A DNA stretch of 64,000 bases from Medicago truncatula (taxonomy: Eukaryota; Streptophyta; Magnoliopsida; Fabales; Fabaceae). Below, piece after piece: positions 13,601-24,335 of this stretch. The translations under genes were made by a program, and so were the position numbers. The stretch covers positions 42,760,494 to 42,824,493 of the forward strand of contig NC_053045.1 in the NCBI RefSeq assembly GCF_003473485.1, in the 5' to 3' direction. The notes beneath the pieces were generated by a model. It was not told the DNA's origin. It saw only the letters and a program-made list of their open reading frames with translations, and made no database searches. Within the stretch, counting starts at the first letter, position 1; each line of letters opens with the position of its first letter.

Positions 13601-15468
13601 TGAAGGTGAAAAGTCTGAGTACATCAAGCGCTATGAGGATGCCATCAACGATAAGAAGAAATTAACTGATGAATACATGAACCGTATTACTGAATTGCAA
13701 GCTAATCGTCGCTCACTGGACGAGAGATATTCTAGCTTATTGAAAACATTGGATTCTTCTAAGCAGGAATCCATGGATTGGAAAAGAAAATATGAACATG
13801 TTTTATCAAGGCAGAAAGCTGAGGAAGGTCAAACTAGTTCTGAAATAGCAGCCCTCAAGTCCCGCAGTAGTGCAGCTGAAGCAAGGTTGGCAGCAGCAAG
13901 GGAACAAGCTCAGTCTGCTCAAGAGGAGGCTGATGAGTGGAAACGAAAGTATGATGTTGCTGTCAGAGAAGCAAAATCTGCTCTAGAGAAGGCAGCAATT
14001 GTTCAGGAGCGCACAAACAAGCAGACACAGTTGAGGGAAGATGTCTTGAGAGAAGAGTTCTCTGGAACTTTGGCTGAAAAAGTGAGCTCTCCCTCCTGAT
14101 ACCCACCCATTTCTTTCGCATATTTGTTTAATTAGTATTGCTATTATATAAATACCCATAATTCCTTGCAAACTTGGGTTCTGACTTGTTTGCTAATTAT
14201 GCAGGATGAAGAAATAAAAGAAAAAACTGCCAAAATTGAGCATGCTGAGATGTGTTTAACAACTCTGAAATTAGAGTTGAAGGTAATTTTTTTTGGCTTC
14301 TTAGAAGTGTTGTGACAACTATTGTGAATGGGCTTTCAATAAGAAGATTTCTGTTCACTTATGCACATCATGTAACAAATTCTCTTTTTTTCGTGCGTTT
14401 ATTTCGGTCTTTTCGGGGCTAATATTGGGCTTGTACTTGCAGGCTGCTGAGTCCAAGATAAGGAGTTATGATACAGAAATATCGTCACTGAGGAATGAAA
14501 TTAAAGATTTGACTGACAGAATGAAATCTGAAAATGCCAAGGCCCAGTCATATGAGAGGGAAGCAATAGTATATCAGCAGGAAAAGAACCATCTTGAGCA
14601 GAAGTACCAATCTGAGTTCAAAAGATTTGAAGAGGTTCAAGAAAGGTGTAAAACTGCTGAAAAAGAAGCTGCAAGGGCTACTGAAGTGGCTGATAGAGCA
14701 CGGGCTGAAGCAGGCATGGCTCAGAAGGAGAAGAGTGAGATGCAGAGACTGGCAATGGAAAGACTGGCACAGATTGAGAGGGCTGAGAGGAGAATTGAAA
14801 CTCTAGGAAGGGAGAAAGATAATCTGGAAGGTGAATTGCAGAGAGCAACGGATTCAGAGAAGGATGCACGTTTGACAGTTGCAAAGCTCGAGGAGAAGGT
14901 GCAGCAAAGAGAGAAGGATTTAGAAGCACTTCTGGATAAAGATAAAACTCACAGGAGAAATAATGCTCAGATTCTTGAACAACTTTTGGAAACAGAGCGT
15001 GAGGCACATACACAGGCAAATAACCGGGCTGAGACTCTCTCTCTGCAGCTACAGTCTGCACAGGCCAAAATTGACTCTCTACATCAAGAGCTGACTAAGT
15101 TTCGAATGAATGAAACATTGGACAGTAAGCTAAAGACAACTTCCGATGGTAAGCGATTGAGGGCAGAGAATGACACTGATTCTGTACAAGACATGGATGC
15201 AAGCCCTAGAATTTTAAGGGGAGCTAAAAGAGCCAGGAGTACAACCAGTCCTAAGTACACACAGCCAGAAGATGGTGGTTCAATCTATGAGGGTGCGGAG
15301 GACAATCTTAGTCAGCAAGCAAATGAAGAGGATCATACAAAGTTCACCATCCCGAAGCTTAAGCGAGAACTGACAAAACATAACTTTGGTGATCAGTTGC
15401 TTCAGTTGAAGAATCCCATGAAGAAAGATCTTGTTGCTCTGTATGAGAAATGTATTCTTCAGAGGTGA
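7637..15468 (+). CDS. GBPL3: guanylate-binding protein GTPase, GBPL3 type
   Basis: Fourteen exons: 7637-7894, 9046-9207, 9327-9392, 9575-9718, 9850-9963, 10591-10692, 10779-10964, 11567-11656, 11736-11870, 12924-13046, 13280-13365, 13469-14081, 14205-14282, 14443-15468. All introns are GT-AG and all junctions are in phase 0 except exon 11/12, giving 1060 aa; I recall the Arabidopsis relative GBPL3 as about the same length. A low-complexity N-terminus (Pro/Ser) precedes a GB1/RHD3-type GTPase domain: P-loop GRARQGKS at 74-81, switch Thr in CTKGLW near 104, DSEG at 130-133 and the RD motif at 210-211, split by the exon 4/5 junction. From about residue 460 to 1000 the chain is a long charged coiled coil, followed by a conserved basic tail (FTIPKLKREL to the end). 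In Arabidopsis this family forms condensates and acts at the nuclear periphery in immunity and transcription; that role is inferred here by homology. Confidence 0.9.
8780..8960 (+). mobile_element. 3' end of an RTE-type LINE inside GBPL3 intron 1
   Basis: A plus-strand frame from 8793 reads GRRTRKTIRVTIKKVL, then DIYDRTLWRLIHVADPT and a stop. This matches the C-terminus of the plant RTE-clade reverse transcriptase. The DNA around it carries GTAGCCGACCCCACTTAG, the well-known conserved 3' terminus of these elements, followed by a degraded TTG-rich tail. Only the last part is present, as expected from 5' truncation. Confidence 0.65.
12006..12029 (+). repeat. poly(G) tract in GBPL3 intron 9
   Basis: Nineteen consecutive G residues (12006-12024) are followed by C and four more G. 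This is the only such tract in an otherwise AT-rich window. It lies in intron 9 of the GBPL3 gene, sense strand. Its length may be uncertain because such homopolymers are often miscounted in sequencing. Confidence 0.9.
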
Positions 15469-16758
15469 TAACGGGTTTTGAAAAGGATTTGTATTGCCTG
15501 TTGCTTCTTTATCACTCCGTCTAGGTCTGTCTAGATCTCATTGATGCCATGGTTACTGACATACGGGCTAGAAATATGGCATGAATTTAACTTCCCTTTT
15601 GTCTGTGTGGTTTTGCATATTGGTTGTGATTACTTGTGTTTGCTAGCAATGATTATCATATTGTAGGCCATAGAAAGTTTTGATGGCATGATTTTATTGG
15701 TTGATTGATTGAGTTGTATGTATAGCAGTATTTAGCGTGTTAATGAAAACTCTATTAACATTGTTTCCATGTTAGATGAGATACATTATTATTAATTAAG
15801 ACTGGTCTTTTACCATCTATTTATATGATCTGTTTTACCTATTTTAAGAGCCTCCCTGCATTGAAGTGGGAAAAACAGGAACCTGCTGGGTAGTCTATAA
15901 GATGGTTAGTAAGTTCCTTCAGAGCCTGAGTACCCTTAATAGTACTTTGTGAAAACTAATTAAAATGTTAAACCATCACATTTGTCCAAAAAAAAGTATG
16001 TATTGTAAAAGCATCACTGTCACGTACAGCTGAATATCCGACGTCCCTCTCCTCTCCTAGATCACTGATACTTAAACACGCCTTTAAGGTACTGCACTGC
16101 CACAAACTCCATACTGTATTAGTTTTGTTTTTCTGGTTATATTCATAATTTTTTTCCCTTTCTGTTATGATTTGTTTTTCCTTGATTAATGAAGGATAAC
16201 CTAACTTCCTAAAGTAAATAATAATTTTTATAAAATTAACGGAGTTTTTTTAGTTAGTGTATCATGTGCTAAAATATTGATGGAAGTATATACTATCCCA
16301 AACAGTAAAAAAATCCTACACCTCAGAAAAGTGTCATGTTCATATTCATGATAAATCCTACAACCCTAAATCAATATTATTTGGATACATTTACATGAGA
16401 AGAATAAAAAAAATTAAACAAAAATAATTTAGTCACGTCAATTGACATCATTTAATTTTATTCTCTTTAAAAAAAAATTAGTTGTGTGTGCACCCAAATA
16501 CTTTTATTTGGGTTTGTGCACAAGTATTACTCAATAATTGCATAATTGTCTTATAAGAGACGAGGAAGGGTCTCTAATATAACGGTGAACAAGTCTTCTA
16601 TAGACAACCTCAAATCAATACTCACATGAAATAAATAAAATTGGGGCTGTTTGTGCTTTTTACTCAAGCCTTCTCTTGGAATTTTTTTTTAATGATGTAG
16701 GAGGGTAGTATTCTAAAAACACAAGAAATATAGATCATATTATTATGCATTTCTTGAT
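15469..16758. other. spacer between convergent GBPL3 and CslG genes
   Basis: It holds the 3' untranslated regions of the two convergent genes and AT-rich sequence. A short perfect hairpin, ACCCAAATA and its complement, lies at 16491-16512. No gene or complete mobile element was recognised. Confidence 0.5.
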
Positions 16759-19758
16759 CTATAAGAATTTACAAAATGTCAAAAAAATCATAGTAAACAA
16801 GATAACATATATAGCTACCGACTGTGAAATGCGTCCCTTGTCTTTCCTTATCACCAGCCCTTCAATGATAGGGTAGTTGACTGTAATGATAAAACTTGCA
16901 AGGGCAACCTGTATGAACATTTTGTCCCAATCACCCACCAATATCACTCTATACACTCCAACTACCAGACAAAATATGTTGACTGTGAGGAGGGCAAGCA
17001 TTGGAACTATAAAAATGTTTGATGCTCGAAAGTCGTATTTATCATTTTGGTATAGCAGAGTTTGTTCATCATCCTCTGCTTTATCAGTAGGCAAGAAACT
17101 GGCTTGTCTTATTCCAACTTTCTTCAGTAAAGCATCCAAACAACCATATAGATCGCAAGTAGTTGATTTCATCATCCAGATTCTCTGCTCATTGATCCAG
17201 TTATGGAGTGTTCCTCCAGTTAAGAACACTTCTAGTAAATGTTTTGAAAGAGATGATAGAAAGATGAAAAAAAAGACAATGAAAAATGTATCTGAAACCT
17301 GTCAAAAAAATGTAAAAGGAAAGAGTGTGTAAGTGTATGACACGAATATATGTAAGAATCTGACATTGAAGTGTCATGGTAGGAAGTTGAGCTCAATATA
17401 TGTGTTACCTTAGGGTACAAGGGTATTCCACGTTGCAGGCAGAGCTGAGGGATGGTAGCAAAACACCAAAGAGGCAAGCAATAAAGAGGGAAATATGTGA
17501 GTTCTGCAAAACACAGGCTCTGGAGTAGTGGCATCCTTAAAGACCCATATATAAGGGGGCAAAACTTACTTATACCATTTTCAAACAAACCAGAGTACCA
17601 TCTAGTGCCTTGAATTAGTACATCATTCAAATTTGTCGTAGCTGTACCAAGGAACTGTGGCCTAGATGGTTCGCAGAAAACCGAATTCCATCCGTTACAA
17701 TGCAAGATAAATCCAGTCAGGAAATCTTCTACTACACTATCGTATAAGAAACCTACCTGAAACAGTTCAAAATTATACATTGAGTTTTTCTGTATAAATT
17801 TTGATGTAATAATATCTGAGTTTTGAAGAAGTCTACTTACATCTTGTCCCCATTTAGTGCCAGTTTCATATCTACAAGAAGCCAACAAGTGAGGTTCTTC
17901 GAGCAATGTATTCCGTCCCGGAAAAAAAACACTTGTGTAGTTTTGAGTAAGTGACTTGATGAATTCATTCGATGAACCAAAATATTCTCGAAGTTGCAGC
18001 AGGTCAGTCCATCCTAAATTTAAAACTCAGAACAGTAAAGTATGTTAATTCATAACATAAAGGCTATATTCATTTGTCAATGTTGTTAAAATATATCGAT
18101 CTAGTGTTTTACAAGCAAACCTTGTGGGTCAATACCTTCATTCGCTTGATTTCCGTACAATGATACCCTTTTCATATAAAAGCCTGTACCTGACAATACA
18201 GGTCCCTTAAGCCCGTCCATCCCTTGCCATTGGAGCTGAAGTTGTTCAAAAGATTTAGTTTAATACTGCAAAGATTTAATCTAAAGGATCAGTTTTTATG
18301 AGCTTACAGTAAATAATGATCTCAGCTGACTGTCATAGATGTCTTTCTTGCTAATGTTGTGAAATTTCTGAGGAAATTGAACAAAAGACAAGGAGGATGA
18401 TATCTTTGGATCAAGGTGAAAACACATTGCATATCGAGCTGAAGTTGGATCGTTGCAGAACATGTCACAATCTAGATCTAGGATGTAGGGAGAATTACTC
18501 ATCACAGCAGATACACGAAGCTGAAAAATTATTATGCAAGACATGAAATCATTACATTTGCTGTGCTTGTAAAGCAAGTTTTGTATATATACTTTGGAAG
18601 ATAAAATGATGGCCGTACAAGAACATTGAGGGCTCCAGCTTTGAAATGGTGGGGACTAGAAGACTTTCTCTCTCTCGAAACATAGACAAGTTGAGGCATT
18701 TTGACATTATCCACATCATCAATGATATCTTCTTGCATCACCTGCAAAATTCAGATAAAATGTGTCTAGTATATAGTGCACATGGCAGAAATTTAGCACA
18801 TATATAGTTGCAGATGAGCATTGACTAATTTTTGTTGTCGCAAATTTGTAATTTGTTGAGCACACTAGAAACTCAAATTATTGCTGACAGGTACACTTGT
18901 TATTCTTCAAACGTGTTTACATATTGACAATGAAGTGCTATTATACCTCAATGACTGATGAATGATCTCCAACGGTAATACTATCTCTTGAAAAGGCCTC
19001 AGCTTTTCTGAATGTCTCTATCTCTTCTTTAAAAGCCTCATACTTTCTCTGCAAATTTTTAAGTTTCATCAGAAAGCAATGTTTCTATATGTATGTTCTG
19101 CAATCTATAGGAATTCAATAAAAACAATCATATCATATTCAACCTTAATCTTTTGCTTGTCTTCCATGTAAAAACTACTCCTGGCAAAATCATTATCATC
19201 ACTCTCCAAAGCAGAAAAGTAGGCCTTCGGGCACCTGTTCTTTATTTTGTACCTTCTGCAGAAGGGAAGCCACCACCTTGCAAACTCCCAAGCCTTCCTC
19301 ACACCATACAGAGTCATGGGGGAACACCCATCATCTGAAAGATACACATGAATCTTCTCTTGAGGATAATCTAGTGCCATGGATGATAAAACAGTGTTCA
19401 TCACCTCTAAAGTGGGTTCCTTGATTGGATCTGCAGTGCATATGAACACATCAACGGCAGGAAGCTTGTCATCCTCTGGCAATCTCTCTGGGAAGACAAA
19501 ACGTGAAACAGGTCGCCAACGATAAGCTTGTCCAAGGAACCAAATGAAGGAGAGAATGATTTCTGAAGTAAAAACAAGGAGCCATGGTAGCAAATGGCTT
19601 ACCCTGTTTTCTTGGTCTTGGAAAAGAAAGCACACTCTGTAATAGAACAAGAAGCCTAAAGCCATGGAATGAAGGAGCATGTGTAACCTATTGATGATAA
19701 GCAACAACTTTTGGACATGGCAGGTATTGAGAGGAAGAGTTCCTTGACTTGCCTCCAT
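16759..19758 (-). CDS. cellulose synthase-like protein, CslG type (GT2)
   Basis: Eight exons on the minus strand: 19758-19144, 19048-18947, 18741-18619, 18520-18308, 18235-18121, 18013-17841, 17756-17409 and 17298-16759. They join in frame to 742 aa, the usual CslG length. Two N-terminal membrane segments (about 16-45 and 55-75) are followed by the family 2 glycosyltransferase domain: DD at 142-143 (SDDGCSP), DCD at 297-299, VED with Asp 458, and QGTRW at 496-500 as the QxxRW motif. About six membrane segments follow. All catalytic residues are present, so the gene looks functional. Phrases such as ADPIKEPTLEVMNTVLS and QFLGTATTNLNDV fit CslG better than CslE. The residue after SDDG is Cys where family members usually have Gly. 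Some CslG or CslM enzymes in legumes add glucuronic acid to triterpene saponins at the ER; others may make wall glycans. Which applies here cannot be told. Confidence 0.88.
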
Positions 19759-19820
19759 TTCTCCCTAGATGATAAACCTTGCAGTTACTTGATGTTTCTA
19801 AAATGACTTAATCACTTAAC

Positions 19821-19829
19821 TATATTATA
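19821..19829 (-). promoter_or_regulatory. possible TATA box of the CslG gene
   Basis: TATAATATA on the minus strand lies about 65 nt upstream of the chosen ATG. In such AT-rich DNA it could be chance. Confidence 0.3.
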
Positions 19830-20545
19830 CTACTACTGTAGCCGACTTCTTGTTTCAAAAAATAGGGTGAAGCAAGAATTTAACTTTGAAACGTCTATTC
19901 TGACCATGGGACAAAAAGGACATAAAGAAAACAAGGATGCTAGCCTATGAAAAGTCTCAATGGCCAACTCAATTGAATTGGCAGAATGAATACGTCTCTA
20001 TTCTATGAGGACAAAGATGTCAATATCTCAACTTTATTTTTTCCACTAGTATTGAATAATGTCTTATACAACCAAAAAAGAAAACATAAGTAATTATAAT
20101 ATATTTCACTTGTAAACTTAATTACATTATTACCCCACAGGTGCTCAAAGGTAAGTTAAGTACCTCAGCTTAAAAAGCCTAGAATCTATAAAAATTTCTT
20201 TTTTTTACCAAGAACTTCTTAATTAACATCGAGTATCTCAACAAGTCACAGTTTCAAACAATCAAGCTGAAATGGAAGAATGGATAGGATAAGCTTATCA
20301 TTTCTCAAGATTTTGTATAGATTTATCTTCACTCCTACAACCTACTATTACTCACCTGTCACCACTCTCTCACGTAGTAGTGCTTACTGCACAATTGCTG
20401 GAACTACAACATGAAAGCTATATTGACTTGAGAAACAGCTTGTGTTAAAAAGTGAAAGATGAAAACTCCTCTCTCACAACCCAAGCAAAAAACACAATGA
20501 CACATGGCAAGATAAACAAATTGAGATGATGCACACCTCACACAT

Positions 20546-21538
20546 TTTTTTTTTTTAACCAGCAAATTTTTAAGCTCGGCTAGCACAAGAAGCGCTAAGC
20601 CCGCAAGGAGGAAAAAGAGTACATTTAGGCACCTAATAACAAAGACAAGAAACTGCCACAGCCTAACCTCAATAAAAAACCTCCTAAGTTCCAATTCCAA
20701 CAACAGGAACCAAATCACACAAAACAAAAACAACAGCAAATGAAAACCAAAAGAAAAACGCCAAAACGACAGGCTGCAACACAGTAGCAGCAGAAAGGAG
20801 CTCCTGCACGCCTGCACCGGAACTGCGAACAACACCTTAACCGAACCAAACCTGTCAAAAACCTCCAGCAATCCCGGAATCGCATCACCGCATCAAACAA
20901 ATCCTTTGGATTCCAGCTCCATTCGTAAAACAAACAAGACGGCACATCCAATCGACCTAAACACCACCTCCACCACAAAACCTTTATTGATTCCAACAGT
21001 GCCTCAAAATCTAAAACAGCATTGTTAAAAATAATATCATTCCTCGCTTTCCATATGCTCCAAATCGCGGCGTGCCAAATAAGCCTCACTCCCTTACGAA
21101 TCTTTTTATTGTGAACCGCACCATTCCAACAATTCCACATGATAAACAAATTCGGAGGGATTATAATATTAATGTCTAACCACTCCATGAGCTTACTCCA
21201 AATCACAGACACCCCTACGCAATGGAGGAAAAGGTGAATAGAGTCTTCAGCGACATCATTGCACAAAACACAAACCTGTGAACCATCCGGCGGAAGAGAA
21301 TTCCTAATAGCAAGGTTGATTTTTGTTGGGATTCTATCATGAAGAAGTTTCCAAGCAAAGACGACCACTTTAGATGGAGCCGAACTCTTCCGAATTTGCG
21401 CAAACACCCTCCTCTCCCCATCTTGAAGATTGTCAACCGGCACCATCAATGTTTCCAATCTAGAATACATTGATTTTACCGAAAAGGCCCCATCCTCCTC
21501 CAACCTCCACCTCCACAAGTCTTCGTCTTCCGAAAACA
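20546..21538 (-). mobile_element. 5'-truncated L1-type LINE with perfect 14-bp target duplication
   Basis: The minus-strand frame 21548-20715 carries the reverse-transcriptase zinc-binding domain: SVKSMYSRLE, SSAPSKVVVFAWKLLHDRIP, CVLCNDVAEDSIHLFLHC, then IWHAAIWSIWKARNDIIF, and WWRWCLGR near the end of ORF2. The plus strand begins with a T run at 20546, the poly(A) tail of the minus-strand copy. The direct repeat CACACCTCACACAT is perfect at 20532-20545 and 21539-21552. The copy therefore inserted as a 993-bp piece truncated at its 5' end. It lies upstream of the CslG gene. Confidence 0.93.
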
Positions 21539-21552
21539 CACACCTCACACAT

Positions 21553-22536
21553 AAAAAGTCATAACATGCAGTTTAAAATGTTAGCTGGTAGTGTGTAAAT
21601 AGATACAATTATATTAAAGAAAATCTTATAGTACAAACACGTGCGATAGAGCAAACCTTACATCTCAGTTTCATTGCACTGGTGATAGTTATATGATATC
21701 TGACATCCAAACAGATTCGGATCCTCCAGCAAAACTCCTTCTTCAGCCCCTCTGATTCCCCTCATCTCTCCTTCACCACCGTCCTCTCACTGTTGTACTT
21801 CTGGAGAGGAGAGGCAGGAGAAAATCCTCACTCGCATAGTTAAGCGCGTCTATTAAGAGTGCTCAAACTTAAATGCAATTGGTGAACAATTTATAGTATA
21901 CAGTATACACGACTACTGAAAGTATAGTGAATATTGGGATCTCACTACCGCCAATAACTAGCATTTCAACTTCACACATCCTCTGGAGATAAGGTACTTT
22001 ATAAAATTCTACATAACAAATACCTTCAGCTCAATGCAGATTATGCACTAGCAGTCACTCCAGTTTCCTCAAAGGTTCAAACCTCACTCCATACACTAGC
22101 AGTCACTCTCACACCTCAAACCTCAAACCTCATCCAATCACAGCAAAAATCATTAACCAACTTACAAATTAGACGATTCGGTGTCAGCCTATTGCATATA
22201 ATACAGCAGTCGAATACGAGTTAAATTGATCAAGATCATGCTTTATGTTAGTGTATACACGCAATATTTACAAACTATAAACTGAGCCAAACTTGTAACA
22301 CCGACAAGGAAGTAAAATTGTCATTGACAAGGAGAATCCACATTGAAAGATCCAAAGGAGAAAACAATAGTTTCTGTAAATTTGAGTTACTTCACTAAAA
22401 GCAATAATAGCGGTACAATATATTCTGGAGAGAGTAACAAAAGAGTGCTGACTAAAAACTCATTCAGTTAACAAATTCTAACTACCTAACAACACTTGTG
22501 CTAATGCTTCAAATAACTATCAGTTAACTACATATA
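21553..22536. other. spacer downstream of the first FHA gene
   Basis: No gene recognised. A short local repeat of CACTAGCAGTCACTC and CTCAAACCTC words lies around 22045-22135. The last few hundred bases are probably the 3' untranslated region of the FHA gene at 22537-24084; similar words occur downstream of the paralogue near 25435-25480. Confidence 0.45.
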
Positions 22537-24084
22537 CTAGCATTCAGTGGCAGTTCCAGCTTTCTGATTCTGATACATTATGACGTACTCGCGGAGTCTC
22601 TCGGCTTTTTGTCTCATGGAATCAATAATCTCTTCCGTTTCATCATGTATCTGTTTTGGCAAATAAACTTCCAAGAAATCAAACCACTCACCTAAATTCA
22701 TCTTCTCCAAATCAGGCCAATTCTCATCCCCATTCAAATTCTCCTTTTCTTTCGCATCATAAATCTCTTTACCAACTCCATCACCAACACACTCTTGTGA
22801 TTTCTTCTTCTCTTTATCTTCTTCATCACCAACACACTCTTCCTGTAATTTCTCCTTTTCTTTATCTTCTTCGTCACCAACACACTCTTCCGATAATTTC
22901 TCCTTCTCTTTATCTTCTCCATCACCAACACGCTCTTCCGGTAACTTCTCCTTTTCTTTATCACCAACACACTCTTCCTCCAATTTCTCCTTTTCTTCAG
23001 CATCATCACAATTCTCTTTACCATCTCCATCACCAACAATCTCTTCCCGCAACTTCCTCTTCCCCTTAGCACAACCCCTCGTTTTCTTTTTCTCAACATT
23101 CTCCACTCCATCCACCAAGCTCAAATCTTCCCCAATTACAACCCCTTTATTCTTCACATTCCTTGTCATCCTCACACTCCTCGGCTCCTCCACCTTCTCT
23201 TTCACACCATCCAAATCCCCAATACTCAATTCAGAAACCCCCATTTTATTTATCTTATTCCTCAAATTCCTTGTCACCCTCACATTCTTCTTCACTTCCT
23301 CCACCTTCTCCTTGACACCCTCCAAATCCCCATTACTTGAATCACAAATTTCAGCCACATTCTTCTTATTCTTCGAATTCCTTGTCACCCTCACATTCTT
23401 CTTCACTTCTTCTACTTTCTCCTTCACATCATCCAAATTACCATTACTGGAATCACAAATCTCAACAGCATTCTTCTTATTCTTCGAATTCCTCGTGGCC
23501 CTCGCATTCTTCGGTTCTACAGCATCCAAATTCACATTAGTAGAATCAGTAACAATTTTCCTGCTCCGCATATTCCTCGTAACCTTCATTGGTTCAGGTC
23601 GATCCACAATTCCATCTTCATCATCACCATTCAACATTCCATCTTCATCAATACTCTGTACCGGAACCCTAAATTTAACACTTTTACCACTATTCCCTTT
23701 TTTACCCTTCATTGGTTTATCTTCTACCATGGTTTCCGTAGGTTTACTTTGGGGATTGATGAAATTGACAAGGATGGAAGTAACTTCACCGATCTTAATG
23801 GTGGAACCATCGCTGAGATGAAAAGGAGTATTAGGAGGAACAGGTACGTTGTCCAAAACGGTGCCGTTAGAGGAATCGAGATCTGTGAGAATCCAATTAC
23901 CGGAATCGAAATGGATAGTGAGGTGTTTGGTGGAAATACCTGGATCTTTGATGGGGAGGTTGTTGCCGCGGATGACACGACCGATTTTGACGGTGGATCC
24001 AGGTTCGAATTGGTGGGTTTCTCCGTTGCGTGGACCGGCGAGGATTTGGAGTGTAAGAGTGGGTGAGTCTTGTTGTTCTTCCAT
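22537..24084 (-). CDS. FHA-domain protein with expanded internal repeats
   Basis: Intronless, 515 aa from the ATG at 24084 (MEEQQDSP). An upstream in-frame ATG at 24171 would add 29 residues, but the paralogue at 25602-26438 starts at the same MEEQQ, so 24084 is preferred. The N-terminal forkhead-associated domain (about 10-110) has the phosphothreonine-binding residues: GR at 35-36, STKH at 51-54 and SSNG at 72-74. Then comes a basic repeat tract of about four units of 36-37 aa (RVTRNSKNKKN, DSSNGDL, KEKVEEVKK) and an acidic tract of about five units near 16 aa (EECVGDEEDKEKEKL). The C-terminal 60 residues (EKMNLGEWFDFLEVYLPKQ) are conserved in the paralogue. It resembles the Arabidopsis FHA protein At4g14490, whose function is little known; nuclear phosphoprotein binding is likely by family. 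Confidence 0.85.
   Translation of the reverse strand: MEEQQDSPTLTLQILAGPRNGETHQFEPGSTVKIGRVIRGNNLPIKDPGISTKHLTIHFDSGNWILTDLDSSNGTVLDNVPVPPNTPFHLSDGSTIKIGEVTSILVNFINPQSKPTETMVEDKPMKGKKGNSGKSVKFRVPVQSIDEDGMLNGDDEDGIVDRPEPMKVTRNMRSRKIVTDSTNVNLDAVEPKNARATRNSKNKKNAVEICDSSNGNLDDVKEKVEEVKKNVRVTRNSKNKKNVAEICDSSNGDLEGVKEKVEEVKKNVRVTRNLRNKINKMGVSELSIGDLDGVKEKVEEPRSVRMTRNVKNKGVVIGEDLSLVDGVENVEKKKTRGCAKGKRKLREEIVGDGDGKENCDDAEEKEKLEEECVGDKEKEKLPEERVGDGEDKEKEKLSEECVGDEEDKEKEKLQEECVGDEEDKEKKKSQECVGDGVGKEIYDAKEKENLNGDENWPDLEKMNLGEWFDFLEVYLPKQIHDETEEIIDSMRQKAERLREYVIMYQNQKAGTATEC
22781..23000 (-). repeat. 48-bp coding minisatellite in the FHA gene (acidic repeat)
   Basis: Units begin TCACCAACAC on the plus strand at 22781, 22826, 22874, 22922 and 22961, spaced 45, 48, 48 and 39 bp. 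All spacings are multiples of three, so frame is kept. The paralogue at 25602-26438 has only one such unit, so the tract expanded after the gene duplication or contracted in the paralogue. Confidence 0.9.
23173..23530 (-). repeat. 111-bp coding tandem repeat in the FHA gene (basic repeat)
   Basis: Equivalent positions lie at 23173, 23281, 23392 and 23503, spaced 108, 111 and 111 bp. Each unit codes for 36-37 residues with an RVTRN motif, a Lys/Asn-rich block and KEKVEE. Confidence 0.9.
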
Positions 24085-24335
24085 TTTAGTGAGAGAGTGA
24101 GTGAGTTTGGAAGGGGAGGATTGAGGTGATGAGTATTTGCCTAACGACTCAATTTTTTTTTGAATTATCAACTTTCCCGGTTACATTGAGCTATTGTCAT
24201 TTTACAAAGAGTTATTCAAATTTTTTTTTTTAATAATTTTATAAGAGGCTTTTTTTTTTTTTTTTTTATATATATATATATTTTTTTGTAACGTAAGAAA
24301 AATGAACAAGAGAAAAAAATAACTAATTTTTTTTG

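Noticed and set aside
14678-15061. 127-codon open frame on the minus strand within the last GBPL3 exon
   Set aside because: It is the antisense shadow of the coiled-coil coding exon; its composition follows from the sense codons and it has no domain.
20404-20871. 155-codon minus frame overlapping the LINE
   Set aside because: It crosses the target duplication and poly(A) end of the LINE into flanking DNA, so it is not a gene.
22781-23000. Regularly spaced repeats suggestive of a CRISPR array
   Set aside because: They are in-frame coding repeats of a plant gene without unique spacers.
23312-24100. Several plus-strand frames opposite the FHA gene
   Set aside because: Shadows of the repeat-rich minus-strand gene; they show low-complexity Ser/His/Leu translations.
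24085-24171. Upstream ATG extending the FHA protein by 29 residues
   Set aside because: The extension is not shared with the paralogue, which begins at the equivalent MEEQQ.
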